A stretch of 64,000 bases of DNA from Ruegeria sp. EL01 (GTDB lineage Bacteria; Pseudomonadota; Alphaproteobacteria; Rhodobacterales; Rhodobacteraceae), in the NCBI RefSeq assembly GCF_900313035.1, contig NZ_OMPS01000004.1, forward strand, positions 152,099 through 216,098. The letters run 5' to 3'. Position numbers and translations under genes: made by a program. Of this stretch, positions 57,857-64,000 are shown one piece after another. The notes below the pieces were generated by a model that searched no databases, was not told the DNA's origin, and was given only the letters and a program-made list of their open reading frames with translations. Position 1 is the stretch's first letter; every line of letters begins with the position of its first letter.

Positions 57857-59020
57857 ATGACCCGCATGTATCACCACCTTCCCGTTGACGCCTATATGTC
57901 TCAAGACTGGTTCGACCGCGAACAAAAGCTGATCTTCTCACGCAGCTGGCGCTATGCGGGACTGGCCGAGGATGTACCGAAGCCCGGCCATTTTATCTCG
58001 GTTCAGGCCGGGCTGAACAACATCTTTATCGTGATGGGACGCGATCACCGTCTGCGGGCGTTTCACAACATCTGCCGCCATCGCGGTACGCAATTGATCC
58101 GGGCGGTCGGGAAAACGCAAAAGGCGCTGACGTGTCCCTATCATGACTGGACATACGATCTGGAAGGCAACCTGATATCTGTTCCAGATGAGGCAAAGGA
58201 GTATCCCAATGGTATCGACAAATCCTGCCTGGGCCTGAAACCTGCGAGCGTCGACATCTGGCGCGGCATGCTGTTTGTTCATCCTGATCCAAACCCACCC
58301 AGCCTTGCCAAATGGTTCGGCGCTGTTGATCCGCTGCTGGGACCACACAAACCAGAAGAACTGGTGGAGTATCCCGAAGCCCGGCAGAGCTATAAAGTCA
58401 AGGCCAACTGGAAGATCGTGGTCGAGAATTACATCGACGTCTATCACCTGAGCCATCTGCATTCGAACACGTTGCATATGTATGATCATGCGCGGGCGGA
58501 ATATGGGTGGAAGGGTCCACACTACCACTTTTGGGAACCACCTGCGGCGGATTATGCAAAAGATCTGAACAAGAACCTGCCGTCGCCACGGACGATCCCT
58601 GAGCCGCATGCTGGGGCCTGGGTGCCGATGCTGTTCCCCGGTATCGGCCTCGGCGCTGGTGAGGATAGTTGGAACATTTTCATAATCACACCCCTCGCAC
58701 CAGGCCTGACACGGGTGGAGAACCGCACCAAATTGGCCAATGCCTCAGGTTGGGAGTTTCAGAAACAGCAATGGCGCAGTTGGAGCTTTTGGAAAGATTT
58801 CGGCGGCCTGAAATATCCAGACGGCGATGCAACCGGCGAAGATGATCCCATGGCGTCAGGTGATTTCACCGCCGAGGATATCTATGCCTGCGAGCAACAA
58901 CAGAAATCCTTGACCAGCCCGTTTTTCGAGGTCGGCCCCGCCGCCAATGGAGAAAGTCCTGTGGTGAAGCACCAACAAGCCGTCCTTGAATTTCTTGAGG
59001 CACAAGAAACTGGGTCTTAG
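57857..59020 (+). CDS. Rieske non-heme iron oxygenase, alpha subunit
   Basis: Ring-hydroxylating or demethylating oxygenase of 387 residues. The Rieske [2Fe-2S] ligands are in NICRHRGTQLI and LTCPYHDWTYDLEG (residues about 72-95). The catalytic iron site is shown by VENYIDVYHLSHLHS (bridging Asp and two His) near residue 195. The overall form resembles the single-subunit oxygenases of the GbcA/carnitine-oxygenase type as much as aromatic dioxygenases, so the substrate stays open. Electron supply should come from the reductase encoded at 59597-60655. Confidence 0.88.
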   Translation: MTRMYHHLPVDAYMSQDWFDREQKLIFSRSWRYAGLAEDVPKPGHFISVQAGLNNIFIVMGRDHRLRAFHNICRHRGTQLIRAVGKTQKALTCPYHDWTYDLEGNLISVPDEAKEYPNGIDKSCLGLKPASVDIWRGMLFVHPDPNPPSLAKWFGAVDPLLGPHKPEELVEYPEARQSYKVKANWKIVVENYIDVYHLSHLHSNTLHMYDHARAEYGWKGPHYHFWEPPAADYAKDLNKNLPSPRTIPEPHAGAWVPMLFPGIGLGAGEDSWNIFIITPLAPGLTRVENRTKLANASGWEFQKQQWRSWSFWKDFGGLKYPDGDATGEDDPMASGDFTAEDIYACEQQQKSLTSPFFEVGPAANGESPVVKHQQAVLEFLEAQETGS

Positions 59021-59103
59021 CCGCATGCTTTGGATAGACGCCAGATATTCCCACAATTGGGTGCACAAACAGCCTCAGTTCCCGCTCTGACTCTGGAAGA
59101 ACA

Positions 59104-59589
59104 ATGACACGTATTTTTGCAACACTGATCGGCATGACTCTGGCAGCCGGGCTGGTTTTGGCCAACCCCTCGGACGAGCCAATGGAGCTGGCGGTTCGTT
59201 ATCTCGAAGCAACAGATGAGACAGCCATCGCCGCAACATGGAAGAACTGGCACCCGGAGGCGGTGCATACTGTCACAATCAAATACGGGTTGGGATTGCC
59301 GGATGAGCAGTTTTCCTATCCAGCGTCAGATTGGGAAACTCTTCCTGATTGGCGCCAAGATACCACATTGAAGGACGCGATGCAGGGATACACAGAAGCC
59401 ACGCGCAGTGCGTCCAGACTTACCTCAGAGACTGACGAGGACGGCACACATGTTACCGCCGTCACCCGTGTCGGTTACATCTGGGGTGATACACCAGGAA
59501 CCATGATCCAGACGGACAAGTTCTTTGTCGTCTCGCAAGCGGGTCGGTTGGTTATCCGCGCTCTCGACACCACGTTCGACTATCGTTGA
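59104..59589 (+). CDS. Exported NTF2/SnoaL-like protein
   Basis: Protein of 161 residues with a signal peptide (MTRIFATLIGMTLAAGLVLA, cut after about residue 20). The mature part has the alternating alpha-beta pattern of the NTF2-like fold (ELAVRYLEATDETAIAATW near the start, FFVVSQAGRLVIRALDTTFD at the end). The oxygenase and reductase on each side are cytoplasmic, so its periplasmic location is odd; binding of the operon substrate is possible. The family assignment is tentative. Confidence 0.55.
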   Translation: MTRIFATLIGMTLAAGLVLANPSDEPMELAVRYLEATDETAIAATWKNWHPEAVHTVTIKYGLGLPDEQFSYPASDWETLPDWRQDTTLKDAMQGYTEATRSASRLTSETDEDGTHVTAVTRVGYIWGDTPGTMIQTDKFFVVSQAGRLVIRALDTTFDYR

Positions 59590-59596
59590 GGACGCC

Positions 59597-60655
59597 ATGA
59601 ACCCTAACTTCTTCTCCCTGAAAGTTGCTGACATCCGGCCTGAAATCAAAGGCAAAGCGTCAAGCGTGATTTTCGATTTACCTGCCAACCTGACAGAGAC
59701 CTTTCGTTGGCAGGCAGGGCAGCATGTCACTTTGCGCTTTCGCCTCAATGACAGCGAGCAGCGCCGCAGCTACACCATATCCAATCCACCCGGCGCGCCC
59801 TTGCGCATCACTGTAAAACGGGTGGCCAATGGGCTGGTCTCAAACCATATCGGTGACCATCTAAAGCCGGGTGATACGGTCGATGTCATGCCGCCATTCG
59901 GTCGTTTTTCACTGACGCCTGATCCACTGTACCGGCGCACCCACTACTTCTTTGGGGCAGGCAGTGGCATCACGCCGCTTTTTGCAATGATCAACGCTGT
60001 CCTTGAAGAAGAAACTCATTCAGTGGCCCATTTGATCTATGGCAACGCCGATGGCGACAGCATCCTCTTTGGCAAAGAACTGGACAAGTTAACAGCGGAT
60101 CACGCCGACCGGTTTACCTTGCGCCATGTCCTGTCCGCTCCCTCGATGTGGAGTTGGAACAGCCCGTGGCGAAAGGGGCGCGTGGATGTAAGTATGATCA
60201 AGGATGCGATCAGCGAAACCCCACCCGTGGCGCAAGACGTCCAATACTGGGTTTGCGGTCCCGGCGCTATGAATGCAGATGTGAAGGATGCCTTGGTGGC
60301 GCTGGATGTACCGGCGGGCCGAATTCACATGGAGAGCTTTGGAGGGGTCGAGGTTGCGGCCTCCAGTGTTATTGGTATCGCCGCCAATGCAAAGGTTGAA
60401 CTGGACAGGGCGATACACGATGTTCCGGTCGCTGAAAATCAAACCCTTCTCAATGCGGTATTGTCGGCGGGTCTCACCCCCCCTTTCAGCTGCCAATCTG
60501 GAGTATGCGGCGCATGTAAAGCGCGCCTGATCAAAGGTCAGGTTCACATGCAAGCCGGAATGGCGCTGGAGGACAGTGACGTCGCCCGAGGAGATATACT
60601 CTCCTGTCAGAGTGTCGCAGCCTCAGATGAACTGAGTATTAGCTTCGACAAATAA
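59597..60655 (+). CDS. Ferredoxin-NAD(P)H reductase for the Rieske oxygenase
   Basis: Electron-transfer protein of 352 residues with FAD domain (RRSYTISNPPG, about 55-65), NAD domain (FFGAGSGITPLFAMI, about 115-130; YWVCGPGAMN) and a C-terminal plant-type [2Fe-2S] ferredoxin with ligands in FSCQSGVCGACKARL and a last Cys in ILSCQS. This is the PaaE/GbcB/HmpX layout. GAGG precedes the chosen ATG; the frame is open 24 codons further upstream, overlapping the previous gene. It completes a two-component oxygenase system. Confidence 0.9.
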   Translation: MNPNFFSLKVADIRPEIKGKASSVIFDLPANLTETFRWQAGQHVTLRFRLNDSEQRRSYTISNPPGAPLRITVKRVANGLVSNHIGDHLKPGDTVDVMPPFGRFSLTPDPLYRRTHYFFGAGSGITPLFAMINAVLEEETHSVAHLIYGNADGDSILFGKELDKLTADHADRFTLRHVLSAPSMWSWNSPWRKGRVDVSMIKDAISETPPVAQDVQYWVCGPGAMNADVKDALVALDVPAGRIHMESFGGVEVAASSVIGIAANAKVELDRAIHDVPVAENQTLLNAVLSAGLTPPFSCQSGVCGACKARLIKGQVHMQAGMALEDSDVARGDILSCQSVAASDELSISFDK

Positions 60656-60984
60656 GAGGCGTGGTTCTGCTGTTAGGGCGGGGATCATGCGAACGAGTCT
60701 ACGTTGCGTGCCCTTTTCGGGTGCCCGTTTCAGGGCATTGCAGCAATTGCGAATGGGTCAATGGCAGGGAACCTGACATCCGCTGCTCATGTTGAGGTAC
60801 GAACAGGGCTGACAATGTGGCGCCGTTAGGGCTGACGCCCTGGATTTCATGTCTACGGGGTCGGGTTGGTCAGTGCGAGGCTCAGATACTCTGTGCGTGT
60901 GTCAATTTCGAGCTTAGAACAAGTTGTTGAAATTTATTTCAACTAGAGTAATATTTTTCACAACGGAACTCAGAGCCGATTCGT
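60656..60984. other. 329-base region before the SorC-type regulator gene
   Basis: No gene. It contains a short hairpin TGCCC-GTTTCA-GGGCA (60722-60737) that may end the Rieske operon and the operator-like palindrome at 60926-60943. Confidence 0.5.
60926..60943. promoter_or_regulatory. 18-base perfect inverted repeat before the SorC-type gene
   Basis: GTTGAAAT-TT-ATTTCAAC is a perfect 8-2-8 inverted repeat ending 41 bases before the regulator start. It is the likely autoregulatory operator of the SorC-type protein, whose family binds such palindromes as multimers. Confidence 0.6.
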
Positions 60985-61935
60985 ATGTCCTATTCAATCA
61001 ACCATGATGAAGAACTAAGCCTTTCAACGCGCGCTGCTTGGCTCCACTATGGTGGGGGGCTGTCACAGACGGATGTGGCAAAACGATTGGGCGTTACCAA
61101 AATTAAGGCGCACCGCCTGATTGGACGTGCCAATCAGGAAGGCATCGTCAAAATCAGTTTTGATGGTGAAATCGCTGAATGCGCCGCGCTCGAAATGAAG
61201 CTCAGCGAGGTCTATGATCTCTCTTACTGTGAAGTTGTTCCTGATCTTGAAGAGGTAGGGCTTCCGGTTCGCGCACTTGGTTTGGCAGGCGGCCGCTTTC
61301 TTGGTCGCGAAATTACCAGCGGGACCAATGATGTGATCGGCGTTGGCAATGGCCGCACTCTTGCATCTTGTGTGCGTCACATGACCAGCCTCAATTCAAA
61401 AGGTATCAAATTTGTTTCGTTGATGGGTGGTTTGACGCGGAACTTCGCAGCAAATCCCCATGATGTGATGCACAAGCTGGCTGAGAAAACTGGAGCAGAA
61501 GCCTATTTTATGCCGGTCCCCTTCTTTGCAAATTCAGCAGAAGACCGTGATGTGATGTTGAAGCAGCGCGGCGTGCCCGAAGTTCGGCAAATGGCGGCGG
61601 CGTCACCCTTGAAGTTTGTGGGGATTGGCACGGCAGAGATGACGGCGCAAACCGTCACCGCCGGAATTGTCGTGGAAAGTGCCATGCAAGATGTTCGCAA
61701 GCGCGGAGGCGTGGGCGAACTGATAGGGCACTTTTTCGATGACGACGGCAAGCGTGTGCAGACCCAACTGGCAGACCGCACGTTGTCGGTCGGCATCGAC
61801 GCTCTGGAAAACAGCAGAATTGTTGCCATTGGAGGGGGCGACGAGAAGATCCGAGCGATCGGATCGATACTGCGAAGCGGGCTGTTGAACGGCCTCATCA
61901 CGGACGAGCGCACCGCAAAAGCGCTTATTACTTAG
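60985..61935 (+). CDS. SorC/DeoR-type sugar-responsive regulator
   Basis: Regulator of 316 residues. The helix-turn-helix (about 12-58) reads LHYGGGLSQTDVAKRLGVTK with KAHRLIGRANQEGIV. The C-terminal domain (about 65-316) is the SorC effector domain with a Rossmann-like fold (VIGVGNGRTLASCV, FVGIGTAEMTA, IVAIGGGDEKIRAI), which binds phosphorylated sugars. It is 21 bases upstream of the substrate-binding protein gene and should control the importer operon that starts there. Confidence 0.9.
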   Translation: MSYSINHDEELSLSTRAAWLHYGGGLSQTDVAKRLGVTKIKAHRLIGRANQEGIVKISFDGEIAECAALEMKLSEVYDLSYCEVVPDLEEVGLPVRALGLAGGRFLGREITSGTNDVIGVGNGRTLASCVRHMTSLNSKGIKFVSLMGGLTRNFAANPHDVMHKLAEKTGAEAYFMPVPFFANSAEDRDVMLKQRGVPEVRQMAAASPLKFVGIGTAEMTAQTVTAGIVVESAMQDVRKRGGVGELIGHFFDDDGKRVQTQLADRTLSVGIDALENSRIVAIGGGDEKIRAIGSILRSGLLNGLITDERTAKALIT

Positions 61936-61956
61936 TTTATCCATGGGAGGATAAGA

Positions 61957-63402
61957 ATGTACGAAAAGGAAAAGAGACTAGCCAAGTCGTATATCGACGG
62001 AAAAGTTAGCAGACGCTCCATGCTGCGCGGAATGGCAGCCATGGGCGTAACAGCTGCGACGGCCGGGGTACTGGTTAACGCCGCTGCCACTCAGGCCTTG
62101 GCCCAGAATGGATTTGACTGGAAGAAGCACTCGGGTACGACCGTGAAGCTTCTGTTGAACCAGCACCCCTATGCCGATGCAATGATAGCAAACATTGAGA
62201 ACTTCAAAGAGCTCACAGGCATGGATGTCGAATATGACATTTTCCCAGAGGATGTCTATTTCGATAAGGTCACAGCGGCACTTTCCTCAGGGTCAAGTGA
62301 GTATGATGCGTTCATGACCGGTGCATACATGACATGGACCTATGGTCCTGCCGGGTGGATCGACGATCTGAACGAATACATCGGCGACGAAACCAAAACC
62401 AATCCTGACTACAATTGGGAAGATATGCTCGAAGGTGTGCGCGATTCGTGCGCGTGGAATGGTCAACCGGGCGGTGCCCTTGGGTCGGATGACGCCAAAC
62501 AGTGGTGCATCCCATGGGGCTATGAGCAGAACAACCTGACCTATAACAGTCGGATGTTCAGCGAAGCCGGCCTGACGCTTCCAACCAATCTTGACGAGTT
62601 GGTCAGCACGGCGTCGGAAGCGAACGCTAAGCTGGATGGCGTTTACGGTATCGGTGTGCGGGGCTCACGGTCCTGGGCCACGATCCATCCCGGTTTCCTG
62701 TCAGCTTATGCCAACTTTGGCCAGAAGGACCTGAATGTTGGTGATGACGGCAAATTGTCAGCGGCCATGAACACCGATGTGTCGCGTGCCATGCACGAGA
62801 AATGGGTCAAGATGATCCAGGAAAGTGGCGCACCGGATTGGTCAACCCATACGTGGTATCAAGCTGGCACTGATCTTGGTGCGGGTAAATCCGCGATGAT
62901 CTTTGACGCCGACATCCTGGGTTATTTCATGAATGGTGGCGACAACGCCGAAGCCGGCAACCTGTCCTTTGCACCCTTCGCAGCAAACCCGGACGCTGAC
63001 GCGCCAACGCCGAATATCTGGATCTGGTCGCTGGCCATGGCAAATGCGTCCAAGCAGAAAGATGCGGCTTGGTACTTCATGCAATGGGCCTCGGGTCCTG
63101 AGCATGGTCTTTTTGGTGCCACTGAAATGGACTTCGTTAACCCTGTTCGCAAATCCGTTTGGGCAGATGCAGGTTTCCGGTCGCGTCTGGACGAAAGCTA
63201 TTCGGGCTATGTCGACATGCATGACCTGTCTGCGCCTGGCGCGAAAATCCACTTCACAGCACAGCCGCTATTCTTCGATCTGACGACCGAATGGGCCGCG
63301 ACGCTGCAGAAGATGGTCGCCAATGAGGTGCCTGTGGATGAGGGGCTGGATCAACTCGCGCAAAGCGTTGATCGACAGCTTAAGGAAGCAGGATTGGGTT
63401 AA
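61957..63402 (+). CDS. ABC transporter sugar-binding protein (family 1)
   Basis: Periplasmic binding protein of 481 residues. The N-terminus carries a Tat-type signal (VSRRSMLRGMAAMGVTAATA, cut after ALAQ, about residue 50). The mature part has the layout of carbohydrate-binding family 1, including YDAFMTGAYMTWTYGPAGWI, IPWGYEQNNLTYNSRMFSEA and KSAMIFDADILGYF. The upstream SorC-type regulator suggests a sugar or polyol ligand. The gene is followed by a hairpin and then by the first permease gene. Confidence 0.9.
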   Translation: MYEKEKRLAKSYIDGKVSRRSMLRGMAAMGVTAATAGVLVNAAATQALAQNGFDWKKHSGTTVKLLLNQHPYADAMIANIENFKELTGMDVEYDIFPEDVYFDKVTAALSSGSSEYDAFMTGAYMTWTYGPAGWIDDLNEYIGDETKTNPDYNWEDMLEGVRDSCAWNGQPGGALGSDDAKQWCIPWGYEQNNLTYNSRMFSEAGLTLPTNLDELVSTASEANAKLDGVYGIGVRGSRSWATIHPGFLSAYANFGQKDLNVGDDGKLSAAMNTDVSRAMHEKWVKMIQESGAPDWSTHTWYQAGTDLGAGKSAMIFDADILGYFMNGGDNAEAGNLSFAPFAANPDADAPTPNIWIWSLAMANASKQKDAAWYFMQWASGPEHGLFGATEMDFVNPVRKSVWADAGFRSRLDESYSGYVDMHDLSAPGAKIHFTAQPLFFDLTTEWAATLQKMVANEVPVDEGLDQLAQSVDRQLKEAGLG

Positions 63403-63419
63403 CTCCCAAACCCAACTGC

Positions 63420-63451
63420 GCCCGCCGCCTGTTTTCCAAATGGGCGGCGGG
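63420..63451 (+). terminator. Intra-operon hairpin between binding-protein and permease genes
   Basis: CCCGCCGCC (63421-63429) pairs perfectly with GGCGGCGGG (63443-63451) without a T run. Such hairpins often protect the abundant binding-protein message and lower expression of the downstream permease genes. Confidence 0.6.
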
Positions 63452-63519
63452 ACGCCCAGACGACCCTGAAACCCCAGAAGATGTACCGGCTCTCAGAGCG
63501 GGCATGAGAAAGATGTGCC

Positions 63520-64000
63520 ATGGCAACCGCAACCGCTGGCGACCCACCAAAGCGCAAGTTCAAGATTAACAAAAGGTACCTTCCTTACCTTTTGAGCCTG
63601 CCTGCTCTGCTGACCTGCATCGGCATTCTGATCCCGTTCTTCACCGCCGTTGCCTATTCCTTGCAACGTTACCGTCTGTCCCAACCTTGGGCGCGGGAAT
63701 ACAATTGGGGCGAGAATTACCTCAACTTCATGACGGACCCATCCTTCTGGAACACGCTCAAGGTCTCTATGACCTATGCGTTTGTGACCGTCGGGGTGGA
63801 GTTGTTGCTGGGTCTCGGCATCGCACTTTTGCTGCAAAAGCGCACCCGGTTTAACAACTTTGTCTCCATCATGTTGCTGATGCCGCTGATGACCGCGCCT
63901 GCCTTGGCGTCGCTGATGTGGAAACTCATGACCAATCCCGGCTTTGGCGTGCTCAGCTATTTCGCTGAACTCATTGGGATTGAAGACATGCGGTGGGCGT
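63520..64000 (+). CDS. Sugar ABC transporter permease, cut by window edge
   Basis: First 160 residues of an inner-membrane permease of the MalF/UgpA type, starting MATATAGDPPKRKFKINK. Hydrophobic segments are at about 22-45 (YLLSLPALLTCIGILIPFF), 85-110 and 115-140, with NFMTDPSFWNTLKVSMTYAF as the usual entry to the second segment. The frame is open to the end of the window; the EAA loop lies beyond it. It works with the binding protein upstream, and a second permease and ATPase should follow outside the window. Confidence 0.88.
   Translation, partial: MATATAGDPPKRKFKINKRYLPYLLSLPALLTCIGILIPFFTAVAYSLQRYRLSQPWAREYNWGENYLNFMTDPSFWNTLKVSMTYAFVTVGVELLLGLGIALLLQKRTRFNNFVSIMLLMPLMTAPALASLMWKLMTNPGFGVLSYFAELIGIEDMRWA

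Overview
The window looks like chromosome from an alphaproteobacterium of the Rhodobacteraceae (Roseobacter/Paracoccus type). This rests on the GC-rich coding style and on homologue types typical of that group: carboxynorspermidine synthase, DUF4142 protein plus cupredoxin, a DddP-like M24 protein, TIGR03032 and an NhaC/Lrp pair. There are no tRNA or rRNA genes. The placement is inference from protein families, not from a marker gene.

1-28 kb is the most interesting part: a complete-looking catechol/phenol siderophore locus. It holds a TonB-dependent receptor, an IclR-type regulator, a split VibF-like NRPS (pseudoC-PCP-C on one protein; Cy-Cy-A-degenerate PCP on the other), a free-standing VibH-like amide synthase, two aryl-AMP ligases, a stand-alone aryl carrier protein, a PPTase, the 2,3-dihydroxybenzoate pathway (isochorismate synthase, isochorismatase, DHB dehydrogenase) and, in the same operon, a PchB-type isochorismate pyruvate lyase that makes salicylate. 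It also has a flavin monooxygenase, a FecBCDE-type importer and a siderophore-interacting reductase. One ligase has the DHB-type pocket residue (Ser254) and the other the salicylate-type residue (Cys254). A polyamine gene (carboxynorspermidine synthase) sits at the left border next to the stub of a lost gene. Together this predicts a polyamine siderophore with two catecholamide arms and one salicyl-methyloxazoline arm, the arrangement known for parabactin of Paracoccus denitrificans.

28-33.4 kb holds an NhaC-type antiporter with a divergent Lrp regulator, a small exported operon (DUF4142, cupredoxin, a 46-residue exported peptide), and a graveyard of gene fragments: an IS5-type transposase, a TPR protein and the end of an AraC-type regulator.

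33.4-40.6 kb is a cell-surface locus: a two-partner-secretion outer-membrane transporter followed by a Pro/Thr-repeat exported protein, two Gly/Asn-repeat exported proteins transcribed divergently (one with a PepSY domain), and an OmpR-type response regulator with its histidine kinase. A matching direct-repeat motif lies upstream of the secretion operon and of the PepSY gene, a plausible binding site for that regulator.

40.8-46.1 kb carries glycan-modification genes (an FkbM methyltransferase/glycosyltransferase fusion, a second glycosyltransferase, a TylF-type methyltransferase, a methyltransferase fragment) and a small exported protein. 46.2-52.6 kb is a 1730-residue autotransporter with about 19 tandem repeats, downstream of a TIGR03032 gene. 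53.2-60.7 kb has an AraC regulator, a DddP-like M24 gene interrupted by an amber codon, a LysR regulator, and a TetR-controlled Rieske oxygenase/reductase operon. 61-64 kb begins a SorC-regulated ABC sugar-type importer, cut by the window edge.
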